A stretch of DNA of 64,000 nucleotides from Marinomonas rhizomae (GTDB lineage: Bacteria > Pseudomonadota > Gammaproteobacteria > Pseudomonadales > Marinomonadaceae): positions 282,723 to 346,722 of the forward strand of contig NZ_QNSE01000003.1 in assembly GCF_003315485.1 (NCBI RefSeq), written 5' to 3'. Positions 46,250-55,028 of this stretch are shown piece after piece; within the stretch, counting starts at the first letter, position 1, and every line of letters begins with the position of its first letter. The position numbers and the translations under genes are program-made. Below the pieces are notes generated by a model. It made no database searches and had not been told where the DNA came from. It worked only from the letters and a program-made list of their open reading frames with translations.

Positions 46250-47083
46250 CTAGATTTTAGAAATTTTTTCTTTCGTAAGCAGAATTTTTTTCTCTTTATA
46301 AAGCGCACCCAAAGCCTTCTTATAGGTTGCCTTACTCACCTTAAATACAGCATAAATGGCTTCTGGTGATGCCTTATCTGTCAATGGCGACTCACCACCA
46401 TGAGCATCTAAATACTCCAGAATATCATCTAATATATTGCGTACTTTTTTATAGCCAACTTCTTGCAAGCTCAAATCAATCTTGCCGTCTTCACGCATCT
46501 GCTTAATAAAGCCCGTTGTTTTTTCACCTTTGCAAAGCTGTCTAAACGCATCTTCGAAAAACAGAACCCCCCAAAAGCGGTTATCAATAACGCACTTAAA
46601 GCCAATGTTAGTTTTATCACCAATGATAATGGAGACTTTATCACCTACTCGATAAGGAGCCTCTTCACGATTTAACAAGGCATCGACTTTGGTAGTCGCC
46701 ACAATACGATTAGTCGTTTGATCTAAGTAAATGAAAAGCAAATGCGTTTCACCTTCCTCTACGCGATTTTTTTGCTGACTAAAAGGCACCAATAAATCTT
46801 TCGGCAAGCCCCAATCAAAAAACGCGCCGACTTGGTTTACAGCTATAGAGGTTAATGCCGCAAACTCCCCTACTTGCGCTTTAGGGAACTCAGTAGTGGA
46901 AATTAACTTATCATCCGAATCTAAATAAACGAAAACTTCCACTTCATCATCAACGGTTACGTCTTTTGGTACGTAACGCTTAGGAAGTAAAATTTCGCCT
47001 AACTGATCGGCATCTAAATACACACCAAAATCTTTTTCTTTAACGACTCTTAATGTATTTAAGCGTCCAATTTGTGTAGCCAT
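46250..47083 (-). CDS. CvfB-like S1/winged-helix RNA-binding protein
   Basis: A 277-residue protein resembling CvfB/YitL: three S1-type OB folds (roughly residues 1-65, 65-135 with AFFDWGLPKDLLVPFSQQ, and 145-210) followed by a C-terminal winged-helix domain (about 220-277, AIYAVFKVSKATYKKALGALYK). CvfB binds RNA and affects virulence gene expression in Staphylococcus; the role in gammaproteobacteria is not established. I use the ATG at 47083, with GGAG six bases upstream; the open frame extends to 47149 without support. Confidence 0.86.
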   Translation of the reverse strand: MATQIGRLNTLRVVKEKDFGVYLDADQLGEILLPKRYVPKDVTVDDEVEVFVYLDSDDKLISTTEFPKAQVGEFAALTSIAVNQVGAFFDWGLPKDLLVPFSQQKNRVEEGETHLLFIYLDQTTNRIVATTKVDALLNREEAPYRVGDKVSIIIGDKTNIGFKCVIDNRFWGVLFFEDAFRQLCKGEKTTGFIKQMREDGKIDLSLQEVGYKKVRNILDDILEYLDAHGGESPLTDKASPEAIYAVFKVSKATYKKALGALYKEKKILLTKEKISKI

Positions 47084-47164
47084 GGTATCTCCGGCAAGCA
47101 ATTTTTTTCGCACTATACGCACTTCATTTGTAAGCACAATACAGTTCATTTTTGAATTTATAAA

Positions 47165-47725
47165 TTAGTCAATATTTGCTTTCATACAAGCGGCAAATAG
47201 AACATCTAACCTGGGCTTCCCAAGCTCTTCCATTTTTTCAATATTTTGATTCGGTATCTCAGCAGTATCACCATAGAATTCAATCGCCTTATCAACACTT
47301 GCCTCTCTTAAAAGGTGCAGCATTGGGTAAGGTGAACGGTTAGTGTAATTGGATACATCATCTGGCTCTGCGCCTGAAAAACAATAATCAGGATGAAAAG
47401 TGGCCAATTGATACACACCTTCACACCCCTGATCAAACATAAGGTTTTCAGCAGTTTCTACAAAATCTAAATAGCGATGAAAGTCTTTAAACAAGGTTGG
47501 AAATATCAACAAAGTTGTTTCGGTCTCAGGATGTTCATCCAACCACTGAATTTCCGCCATCAACTCCTCTAGCGCCACATCCATTTTCTTTGATCGCAGC
47601 ACCATACAACGAACACTGTCGCGCTCCACTTCACGCTTAGCAAAAGGACAAACATTTAACGCCACAATAAAACTTTTTACCCATTCCATCGTTTGGGTGG
47701 TGACCAATTCATCTGATAACAGCAT
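47165..47725 (-). CDS. DUF1415 family protein
   Basis: A 186-residue cytoplasmic protein recognised as DUF1415 by WVKSFIVALNVCPFAKREVE, LLIFPTLFKDFHRYLDFVE and the central VYQLATFHPDYCFSGAEPDDVSNYTNRSPYPMLHLLRE. The conserved Cys, His and Asp residues suggest an enzyme or metal site, but the function is unknown. It lies about 80 bases upstream of the CvfB-like gene and could share its transcript. Confidence 0.88.
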   Translation of the reverse strand: MLLSDELVTTQTMEWVKSFIVALNVCPFAKREVERDSVRCMVLRSKKMDVALEELMAEIQWLDEHPETETTLLIFPTLFKDFHRYLDFVETAENLMFDQGCEGVYQLATFHPDYCFSGAEPDDVSNYTNRSPYPMLHLLREASVDKAIEFYGDTAEIPNQNIEKMEELGKPRLDVLFAACMKANID

Positions 47726-47956
47726 AACGTGTCTTCTTATAAATATTTGCTGTCATTTTAGAACAAAGCGAACAAAGGGTCTAACTTATCCAGCCATCAT
47801 CTGATGTTTAGATTTCGAATCCTCATAAAACAAGGTATCATGATTCAAAATACAGTCCATTATAGTGGTCATACGCCCAGAATTATTATGATTTCCATAG
47901 TAAATTCATGACATTCATAATTGGTCGTACCACTTATCCCGCTACAGAGAGTTTAC

Positions 47957-49162
47957 ATGTCATTTGCTGAATTAGATTTGGATTTCACCATAGAACAAGC
48001 CATTAGCGATATTGGCTTTGAGTCCCCAACAGAAATTCAAGAACAAGCGATACCAATTGCCTTAGATGGTTCCGACTTACTTGCAACCGCCCCAACCGGT
48101 ACAGGCAAAACCATCGCCTTCTGCGCACCAGCTATTCAGCATATCCTTGACCGTGATGAGCAATCCACTACGGCACCAAAAGTGTTAATCTTAGCGCCGA
48201 GCCGTGAGCTAGCACGCCAAATCTTTAATGTGGTAGAGCAACTTACACAGCACACACGCATTCAATCACACCTCATCATTGGTGGCACACCTTACGGCAT
48301 GCAAGAGCAACAACTAAGTGAACCATGCGATATTTTGATTGCAACACCTGGTCGCTTAGTTGAACTAGATGAGAAGCAATGGCTTGATCTAACTGATGTG
48401 TCTTATTTCGTGATCGACGAAGCCGACCGAATGTTAGATATGGGTTTTGTTAACGCCATCAACCACATCGCCAAAGAACTACCCGATGAACACCAAACGC
48501 TAATGTTCTCCGCCACACTAGAAGGCGAGAAAATGGGACGCTTTGCCAGTGCACTATTAAATAGCGAGACCCAACAAATTCGCCTAGGTGAATCATCACG
48601 TACTGTACCAAGTCAAATCCGCCAAATCGCATATCGTGTAGACAGCGAAGAGCACAAAGAAGCCATATTAAAACACCTGCTCACCCAAGAGCGTGTTCAA
48701 CAAGCCGTATTATTTGTTTCAAACCGCGAACATGTAGATGTATGGGTTCAACGAATTCGTAAAATGGGCTTAATGTGTGATGGCTTGCATGGTGAAATGA
48801 AACAAGGCGACCGCAGCGAACACATGAAACAAATGAAGCGTGGACGCTTGCAAGTGTTAGTGGCAACGGATGTCGCGTCTCGCGGCATCGACCTTCCAGA
48901 AATAAACACAGTAATCAACCTTCGTCTTCCACGTAAAGCCGATTCCTATATTCACAGAGCTGGACGTGCTTCACGCGAAGGCGCGCCAGGTGATTGCATC
49001 TCATTGATCGATATTAACGACTTGCCAATGATTGAAAAGATTCAACGCTTTATGCAAGCCAACATTAAGTTTGGGCGCATTGAAGGACTAGAGGCAAAAA
49101 CAAAAGCTCGCTCACCAAGCAGTAAGAAGAAAAAGAAAAAACCAGCCCCTAGTAAAAAATAA
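47957..49162 (+). CDS. srmB: DEAD-box RNA helicase, SrmB-like
   Basis: A 401-residue ATP-dependent RNA helicase, starting at the ATG at 47957 (MSFAELDLDFTIEQAI), with GAGAG upstream; the frame opens earlier at 47921. The Q motif, ATPTGTGKT, PSRELA, ATPGRL, DEAD (VIDEADRMLDMGF), SATLEG and HRAGRASREG are all present, and the tail is Lys-rich. The LDL start and DEADRMLDMGF context fit SrmB, which aids assembly of the 50S ribosomal subunit. Another member such as RhlE is possible. Confidence 0.86.
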   Translation: MSFAELDLDFTIEQAISDIGFESPTEIQEQAIPIALDGSDLLATAPTGTGKTIAFCAPAIQHILDRDEQSTTAPKVLILAPSRELARQIFNVVEQLTQHTRIQSHLIIGGTPYGMQEQQLSEPCDILIATPGRLVELDEKQWLDLTDVSYFVIDEADRMLDMGFVNAINHIAKELPDEHQTLMFSATLEGEKMGRFASALLNSETQQIRLGESSRTVPSQIRQIAYRVDSEEHKEAILKHLLTQERVQQAVLFVSNREHVDVWVQRIRKMGLMCDGLHGEMKQGDRSEHMKQMKRGRLQVLVATDVASRGIDLPEINTVINLRLPRKADSYIHRAGRASREGAPGDCISLIDINDLPMIEKIQRFMQANIKFGRIEGLEAKTKARSPSSKKKKKKPAPSKK

Positions 49163-49179
49163 GACTGATTCAGTACTAT

Positions 49180-49220
49180 AGAAACAATAAAGGCGCTTCA
49201 CCAGCGCCTTTATTGTTTCT
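49180..49220. terminator. Bidirectional terminator between srmB and ribA
   Basis: A perfect 18-base stem (core AAACAATAAAGGCGCT with its complement) over a 5-base loop TCACC, with T-rich sequence following. It lies 18 bases after the srmB stop and 46 bases from the end of ribA. Confidence 0.9.
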
Positions 49221-49265
49221 CTCTTTATACACGTCTATCTAAAGCATAAAACTTGCAAGTTACTC

Positions 49266-49874
49266 TTAATCAAACTTCAAAGTATGCTGTTTACGCTTCG
49301 CTTTGGTTTCTAAATAGGAGCGGTTATGTTGATTAACATGCACCTTAGTCGGAACTAGCTCAGCAACATCAATGCCATGCGCTATCAACTGCTGCGCCTT
49401 ATCTGGGTTATTGGTTAACAATCTAACTTTAGCAACACCAAGCGCTTTCAACATATCAGCGCCCACACCGAAATCACGCCCATCGTCTGGGAGGTGTAGC
49501 ATTTCGTTGGCTTGATAAGTGTCATAACCTTGGTCCTGTAAAGCATAAGCTTCTAATTTTGCATACAAGCCAATGCCGCGCCCTTCTTGACGCAAATACA
49601 GAATATAACCACCCTGCTCATTAATAAGGTCGATGGCTTCATCTAATTGCTCGCCACAATCACAACGACCAGAGCCAAATACATCACCAGTCAGACATTC
49701 CGAATGCAAACGAACTAATGGAATACTGTCTTCGTCTTTTGATTTTGTACCTTCGAAAAATATCCCTATATGTTCTTTACCTGAATCATCACCATTAAAG
49801 GAAATAAATTCGGCCATTACGTCGCCCGCCCTGACGGGAATCGTCACTCGACGCTTAATTGTCAGATCACTCAT
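49266..49874 (-). CDS. ribA: GTP cyclohydrolase II
   Basis: A 202-residue zinc enzyme that opens GTP to start riboflavin synthesis. The zinc cysteines are in [21 protein letters not shown], the catalytic stretch is [26 protein letters not shown], and [10 protein letters not shown] follows. It is the short single-domain RibA form, not fused to RibB. Length is close to E. coli RibA (196). It is monocistronic with a terminator after it. Confidence 0.94.
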   Translation of the reverse strand: MSDLTIKRRVTIPVRAGDVMAEFISFNGDDSGKEHIGIFFEGTKSKDEDSIPLVRLHSECLTGDVFGSGRCDCGEQLDEAIDLINEQGGYILYLRQEGRGIGLYAKLEAYALQDQGYDTYQANEMLHLPDDGRDFGVGADMLKALGVAKVRLLTNNPDKAQQLIAHGIDVAELVPTKVHVNQHNRSYLETKAKRKQHTLKFD

Positions 49875-49971
49875 ACTACTTCTCTACTAGGGACTTTTTT
49901 ACTGCAATAAGTATAACGCCCATTAATTTGGTCAAAAGCTAAAATATCAATACTAAATAAGGAAATAACCT

Positions 49972-50445
49972 CTAAATCAAATGATCTAGAGGCAAAGAGG
50001 TGCTCTCTTTGACGCTGCGCAGCAAAAAACTCGACTGAACACCAGTGACACCAGGAATACGCGTTAGCTTTCCTAATAAGAAATCATGATACTTTTCCAT
50101 ATCTTCTACTACGACTTCTAACAAGTAATCGCAGTTTTGCCCGGTCACTAGGTTGCAATTTCTTACTTCAGGAAAAACATCAACTTGATCTTCAAAAACA
50201 CTAAAACGATCTGGCGTGTGTCTATCCATACTGATTTGCAAAAATGCCGTCAACTTTAGACCCAAACTCGACTTTTTCAGAATAGTCACCTTACGATCTA
50301 TCACTCCAATATCTTCAAGCGCTTTCACTCGACGCAAACAGGGTGATGCAGAAAGCCCCACCCGATCCGCCAACTCCTGATTCGTTAAGCTAGAATCTTG
50401 CTGTAACTCGCGCAAAATATTCAAGTCGATTTTATCAAACCCCAT
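49972..50445 (-). CDS. Lrp/AsnC-family transcriptional regulator
   Basis: A 157-residue regulator with an N-terminal winged helix-turn-helix (IDLNILRELQQDSSLTNQELADRVGLSASPCLRRVKALE) and a C-terminal RAM ligand domain (FPEVRNCNLVTGQNCDYLLEVV). GGAG lies nine bases before the ATG. It is divergent from leuA with 213 bases between the starts, so control of leuA or sensing of a branched-chain amino acid is a natural guess, but it could equally act elsewhere. It is shorter than global Lrp by only a few residues. Confidence 0.9.
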   Translation of the reverse strand: MGFDKIDLNILRELQQDSSLTNQELADRVGLSASPCLRRVKALEDIGVIDRKVTILKKSSLGLKLTAFLQISMDRHTPDRFSVFEDQVDVFPEVRNCNLVTGQNCDYLLEVVVEDMEKYHDFLLGKLTRIPGVTGVQSSFLLRSVKESTSLPLDHLI

Positions 50446-50622
50446 ATCATCAGCTCCAAACCATCAATTTTATTATCTATTGCGCAATATAATGCCACAA
50501 GAAAGGATTTTTTTATAAAAAACGCAATCTTTTACTCATATTTTTTAGTTACACTATACAAACTGAAAAACAAAGAAACACCAAGAAAAGAAAGCGCCTA
50601 CTCAAGACGCACTAATAACAAC

Positions 50623-50638
50623 GAGGTTTATCGACCTC
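50623..50638 (+). promoter_or_regulatory. Small hairpin just before the leuA ribosome site
   Basis: GAGGT and ACCTC pair over a 6-base loop, ending nine bases before the AAGGA that serves the leuA ATG. It could modulate initiation. No leucine-rich leader peptide is present upstream. Confidence 0.35.
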
Positions 50639-50658
50639 CTATTTATAAGGACAAGATC

Positions 50659-52332
50659 ATGTCGTCTTTTGACCATAAAAAGTACACGCCATTCAAACCA
50701 GTCGCCATTACAAACCGCACATGGCCTGATCAAGAAATCACTAAAGCCCCTATCTGGTCTAGTGTTGACCTGCGTGATGGCAACCAAGCATTGGTAGAAC
50801 CAATGACAGTGGAACAAAAGAAACAATTTTTTGCCTTATTAGTAGATGTTGGATTTAAAGAAATCGAAGTTGGTTTTCCCGCTGCGTCACAATTAGATTT
50901 TGACTTTGTACGTTGGTTGATTGAAGAAGACCAAGTGCCAGACGACGTATACATTCAAGTGTTGACTCAAGCACGCCCAGAATTGATCGAGCGCACGTAC
51001 GAATCCCTAAAAGGTGCTAAAAAAGCCATTGTTCACGTTTACAACTCAACATCTACAACACAACGTGAACAAGTTTTCCGCATGGACATGGAAGGCATCA
51101 AACAAATCGCAGTAAATGGCGCTAAATGCGTAAAAGAACATGCTGCAAAACACCCAGAAACAGAATGGGTATTCCAATATTCACCAGAAAGCTTCACTGG
51201 CACTGAAATCGACTATGCTATTGAAGTTGTTGATGCCGTTGCTGAAGTTTGGCAACCAACACCTGAAAACAAAATCATTATCAATTTACCTGCCACTGTA
51301 GAAGTTTCCACTCCTAACCGTTATGCAGACCAGATTGAATACTTCTGCCGCAACGTTAAACAGCGCGACAGCATGATTGTCAGCCTACACACACACAACG
51401 ATCGAGGCTGTGGCGTAGCAGCAGCAGAACTAGGTGTGATGGCTGGCGCAGACCGCATCGAAGGCACATTGCTAGGCAACGGCGAACGTACAGGAAACAT
51501 GGATGTCGTCACCATGGCGATGAACATTTATAGCCAAGGCATTGACCCAGAATTGGCACTAGGAGACATGGACCGCATCATAAGCGTAGTTCAAGCTTGC
51601 ACCTTACTACAAGTTCATCCGCGTCACCCATACGCAGGTGAATTGGTGTTTACTGCCTTCTCTGGCTCTCACCAAGATGCGATTAAAAAATGCTTGGCCA
51701 ACCAAACCGACGACAAACCTTGGGATGTAGCTTACCTACCAATTGACCCTCGTGATGTTGGTCGCAGCTACCAGGAAGTTATTCGCGTCAACAGCCAATC
51801 AGGTAAAGGCGGTGTCGCTTACACCCTTGAACAAGAATACGGTTTAGCTTTACCTCGCTGGTTACAAGTAGAGTTCAGCCCTATTGTTCAACAATATGCC
51901 GAAAAAGATGGCGGCGTAGTCAATGCAGAGTCAATGAAAGAGCTATTTGAAAGCCGCTTCATGACAGGGGCAACGCCTTATAAATTGGGTAAATATGATC
52001 TTGCAAAAGACGATGTAGATACCGTTCATGCAGAACTTATTGGCAACAACACCAGCGTTAAAATTACGGGGGATGGCAACGGAGCCTTATCTGCTTTCAG
52101 CGAAGCTCTAGGCAAACACTTCAACATGCGAGTGGATATAATCCAATACCAAGAGCACGCGTTAACTGTAGGCAGCAACTCTCAAGCCATTGCTTATGTT
52201 CAAGCTAATATTGATGGCGATCGCTTTAATGGTGTTGCGATTGATAACGATATTGTATCGGCCTCGATTCAAGCTCTGTTGGCAACAATAAACCAGAAAG
52301 TTGCTCAGGCAGAAGATTCTGCGGTTGCGTAA
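50659..52332 (+). CDS. leuA: 2-isopropylmalate synthase (long form)
   Basis: A 557-residue enzyme that condenses acetyl-CoA with 2-oxoisovalerate, the first step committed to leucine. The catalytic barrel begins WSSVDLRDGNQAL, with the metal site HTHNDRGCGVAAAELG near 250, and the C-terminal regulatory LeuA dimer domain (about 430-550) for leucine feedback is present. It is the LeuA type 2 (actinobacterial/pseudomonad) form, with the N-terminal extension YTPFKPVAITNRTWPD. AAGGA precedes the ATG. A divergent Lrp-type gene is its neighbour. Confidence 0.94.
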   Translation: MSSFDHKKYTPFKPVAITNRTWPDQEITKAPIWSSVDLRDGNQALVEPMTVEQKKQFFALLVDVGFKEIEVGFPAASQLDFDFVRWLIEEDQVPDDVYIQVLTQARPELIERTYESLKGAKKAIVHVYNSTSTTQREQVFRMDMEGIKQIAVNGAKCVKEHAAKHPETEWVFQYSPESFTGTEIDYAIEVVDAVAEVWQPTPENKIIINLPATVEVSTPNRYADQIEYFCRNVKQRDSMIVSLHTHNDRGCGVAAAELGVMAGADRIEGTLLGNGERTGNMDVVTMAMNIYSQGIDPELALGDMDRIISVVQACTLLQVHPRHPYAGELVFTAFSGSHQDAIKKCLANQTDDKPWDVAYLPIDPRDVGRSYQEVIRVNSQSGKGGVAYTLEQEYGLALPRWLQVEFSPIVQQYAEKDGGVVNAESMKELFESRFMTGATPYKLGKYDLAKDDVDTVHAELIGNNTSVKITGDGNGALSAFSEALGKHFNMRVDIIQYQEHALTVGSNSQAIAYVQANIDGDRFNGVAIDNDIVSASIQALLATINQKVAQAEDSAVA

Positions 52333-52776
52333 TTTTCTTAAGTAAATCTGATACAGCATCACCTAGGGTGAGGCATTAGCGCCTCACCCTTCTTACAAAA
52401 CCGCACACCTACTAAAGCCTTCATTTAAAAAAACACAACTTCTTAGCATACATTTAGACATATTACTCTCCTTCCACTCCTAGAAAAAAATCTTTAATGT
52501 TTTCAACTTCAGGAAAAGTCAGCGCCCTAACTGGCGGTTTCATCACAGCTAGCTTTAAAGCTACTGACCACGCTTTAAATCAACTAAGCGACCAATCCTT
52601 CGCGCTCTAAACGTGCTCGATATTGATAAAAGTGACCTCTTTCGTACCATAAATAGTTCAACACCTACCATTCAGTCCATCTACAACAATTAAAACACTT
52701 CATGTTGATAATAATTTATACTCCCTCACAAAAAATCGATTGGCGATAGTTTTTTTCTAGGAGTAAGATCGAATTA
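52333..52776 (+). other. Intergenic region after leuA
   Basis: A 444-base gap. The left end contains the leuA terminator, and the right end the AGGAG that serves the MFS gene. The middle (about 52400-52740) has no open frame, RNA or repeat that I can support; no decayed gene could be recognised. Confidence 0.5.
52365..52390 (+). terminator. Terminator of leuA
   Basis: AGGGTGAGGC and GCCTCACCCT form a 10-base stem over a 6-base loop, followed by the imperfect T-run TCTT, 32 bases after the stop codon. Confidence 0.75.
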
Positions 52777-54111
52777 TTGACTTCTAATGAGCCACTGACT
52801 ATGTACAGCCTGTTACTGAATTCCACCTACCGGCATCTGTTTTTAGCTCAAATTATTGCGTTACTGGGCACCGGATTTGCCACCATTGCACTTGGGTTGC
52901 TCGCATTTGAACTGGCGGGAGGCAATGCTGGATTGATATTAGGCACAGCGCTGTCGATCAAAATGATTGCCTATGTCTTTATTAGCCCCATTGGCACAAG
53001 CCTGATTCGTTATTTACCTAGAAAACAGGCACTCATTACGCTTGATGTAATCCGCGCATGTGTTGCCTTATTACTTCCATTTGTTTCCGAGGTTTGGCAT
53101 ATATTTGTTCTGATTTTTTTACTTCAGGCAACCTCAGCGTGTTTCACACCATTATTTCAAGCGACCTTAGCGGATATCCTACCAGACGAAGAAGAATACA
53201 CGAAAGCCCTCTCGCTATCTCGCTTAGCGTATGACCTAGAAAATATACTCAGCCCAAGCATCGCCGCGCTAATTCTCTTATTCACCAGCTGGCAAAGCTT
53301 ATTCTTAGGCACAACGGTAGGCTTTACTTTCTCAGCAATATTAGTTCTTCAAGCATCATTGCCCTTATCAGATGGAAAAACTGGAACACCCCAATGTGGC
53401 TTTTTAGATAGAGTAACTAGAGGGATTCGCTTTTACTTGGCGACACCACGATTAAGAGGGTTGCTAGCTATGAACATGGCTGTCACAGCAGCCGGAGCAA
53501 TGGTATTTATCAACACAGTGGTGATCGTTCAAGGAGAATTAGGCTTAAGTGAACAAACGACGGCTACCACCATGATTTTCTTTGGAGCCGGTTCCATGGT
53601 CGCTGCACTCGCATCTCCTTGGCTACTCAAGAAGCTAACAGAAAGAACCATTATGCTTATGGCTGCGGCAATACTTGTGGTTGGACTTATCGCTGCCTCG
53701 GCGATCGAAACACTGATGGGCATCATGATTATTTGGTGTGTTTTAGGTGCAGGGTATTCGTTTATCCAAACGCCATCGGGTAGACTACTTAACCGATCTG
53801 CACACAAAGAAGATAAGCCTGATTTATTTGCCGCTCAATTTTCTTTATCCCATAGTTGCTGGCTAGTTGCCTACCCTCTAGCGGGCTACCTCGGCGCAAC
53901 GTATGGTATAGCTGTCACTTTCCTAATCTTTGCTGGCATTACCTTGGCCTCAATTTTATTAGCACTGGCAGTTTGGCCAAGAGAAAAATCCGTTAATCTG
54001 GAGCATTCTCATAACGATTTACCACCAAATCATCCACACCTAAAGGATGAGCACAAAACACATACACACACTTACATCATTGATGCTCTACACCATCACT
54101 GGCCAAAATGA
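52777..54111 (+). CDS. MFS transporter with histidine-rich C-terminal tail
   Basis: A 444-residue major facilitator with about twelve helices over residues 10-405, of the EntS/MFS-3 drug-exporter type (LLNSTYRHLFLAQIIALLGTGFATIALGLLAFEL, then SIKMIAYVFISPIGTSLIRYLPRKQAL). The last 37 residues contain ten histidines (HSHND, HPHLKDEHKTHTHT, HHHW), an unusual soluble metal-binding-like tail. The start is the TTG at 52777, thirteen bases after an AGGAG; the first ATG, at 52801, has no ribosome site. The transport direction and substrate are unknown. Confidence 0.85.
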   Translation: MTSNEPLTMYSLLLNSTYRHLFLAQIIALLGTGFATIALGLLAFELAGGNAGLILGTALSIKMIAYVFISPIGTSLIRYLPRKQALITLDVIRACVALLLPFVSEVWHIFVLIFLLQATSACFTPLFQATLADILPDEEEYTKALSLSRLAYDLENILSPSIAALILLFTSWQSLFLGTTVGFTFSAILVLQASLPLSDGKTGTPQCGFLDRVTRGIRFYLATPRLRGLLAMNMAVTAAGAMVFINTVVIVQGELGLSEQTTATTMIFFGAGSMVAALASPWLLKKLTERTIMLMAAAILVVGLIAASAIETLMGIMIIWCVLGAGYSFIQTPSGRLLNRSAHKEDKPDLFAAQFSLSHSCWLVAYPLAGYLGATYGIAVTFLIFAGITLASILLALAVWPREKSVNLEHSHNDLPPNHPHLKDEHKTHTHTYIIDALHHHWPK

Positions 54112-54569
54112 CAAAATACCTAAGGAATATGCGAATAAATCCCACTCATAAGAGCGATCACACTTTAAGCTTGCAAGTCTCAAACCATGCTCCGTATCCA
54201 ATGTATGCAGCATGGACACAACATAAGCGACCCTGCCATGGAAGACGCCCTGTATAAAATTACGTCAATGTGCCTGTTTGCTAGGTTGTCTTAGATATAA
54301 CAATACCCAATCACACCACTAGCACGAACTTCTAGCACTTATTAGAAAAGCGCAAACGCTCACGCCAGCTTTTTAAAGAAGCGAATTTTATAATTTATTT
54401 GATGATAAGCTGTGACTCAAATAAAGCGATTGAGGGTGAGAATTCAAAATGAAAGCATCAAACTCTAAGGTACTTTCACACATAATTGTCCTAGCATTTT
54501 TAAAACTAGAAAATTTGAAAATATTTTTTGGGCTTGGTTTGCGTAGATTGCGGTTGTACTAACCGATAC

Positions 54570-54597
54570 CTGTAAGCTGTAAGCTGTAAGCTGTAAC
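54570..54597 (+). repeat. Four-copy heptamer tandem repeat
   Basis: CTGTAAG is repeated three times exactly and a fourth time as CTGTAAC. The last copy can pair with ACAGCTT eight bases on to form a 7-base hairpin. It is non-coding and downstream of ffs on the minus strand. Confidence 0.85.
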
Positions 54598-54637
54598 AAA
54601 ATAACAGCTTAAAAATAGGTTATGTCAGCATATACTG

Positions 54638-54679
54638 CAAATTTGACAACTTATGGTTCAAATTTGTCACTTTATGCTT
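54638..54679 (+). repeat. Two adjacent imperfect 21-base direct repeats
   Basis: Two directly adjoining 21-base units start with CAAATTTG and match at 17 of 21 positions. They lie just beyond the 3' end of ffs. Confidence 0.7.
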
Positions 54680-54701
54680 CAATCAATAAAAGGGAGATTA
54701 A

Positions 54702-54814
54702 GGTGGCATCTCTACCAGCCGCACCTCGGCACACAAGTCCACCGCTGTGGCTGCTTCCTTCCGGACCTGACCAGATTAACGGTTTATCGTTGCGAGGGGA
54801 CCAGCAGAGACACC
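54702..54814 (-). ncRNA. ffs: 4.5S RNA, signal recognition particle RNA
   Basis: The minus strand contains the near-universal SRP RNA apical loop, CAGGTCCGGAAGGAAGCAGC, within a long hairpin. The 5' GGTGTCTCT pairs with the 3' AGAGATGCC by Watson-Crick and G-U pairs, so the ends match the E. coli RNA in design, and the total length of about 113 bases equals the E. coli molecule. The RNA binds Ffh to target membrane proteins to the Sec translocon. Exact ends are estimated from the helix. A protein-coding frame on the plus strand across this site is an artefact. Confidence 0.96.
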
Positions 54815-54844
54815 ATAAAGGAGGCCTGTTGACCTTGGAGCGCA

Positions 54845-54872
54845 ATTATACGCAGCCAAATCGAAATATCAA
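54845..54872 (-). promoter_or_regulatory. Sigma-70 promoter of ffs
   Basis: On the minus strand, TTGATA (54867-54872), a 16-base spacer and a perfect TATAAT (54845-54850) sit upstream of the RNA. With transcription starting about seven bases on, near 54838, the precursor would have a 5' leader of about 24 bases before the mature end at 54814. Confidence 0.75.
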
Positions 54873-55028
54873 CCGCCTTTCTTATGTATTTTCAAATACT
54901 TAAATCTTTTTGCTTATCTAGCGCCCTTTCCTACTATTTATCTATTCCTTGACCTTTTAGTATCGAGCTATAACGCCGCTTCTATTTACGGTAAGATATA
55001 CGCCATTAAGAATCATAGGAGTAGCGAG

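Larger units (their letters stand above)
54112..54701. other. Intergenic region with short tandem repeats, no gene seen
   Basis: A 590-base gap between the MFS gene and ffs. It carries the heptamer repeat at 54570-54597 and the imperfect 21-base repeat at 54638-54679. I see no tRNA cloverleaf, no protein-like frame and no strong terminator for the MFS gene. Confidence 0.5.

Noticed and set aside
50446..50658. Leucine attenuator with leader peptide upstream of leuA
   Set aside because: The only short frame near 50493 has no run of Leu codons, and I found no alternative terminator/antiterminator structure.
54622..54903. A 93-residue open frame between the MFS and PTPS-like genes
   Set aside because: It crosses the 4.5S RNA gene on the other strand, and its codons are just the complement of the RNA.
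54904..55028. Zur-type operator before the PTPS-like/hisI genes
   Set aside because: No convincing palindrome around the expected promoter; only scattered AT-rich similarity.
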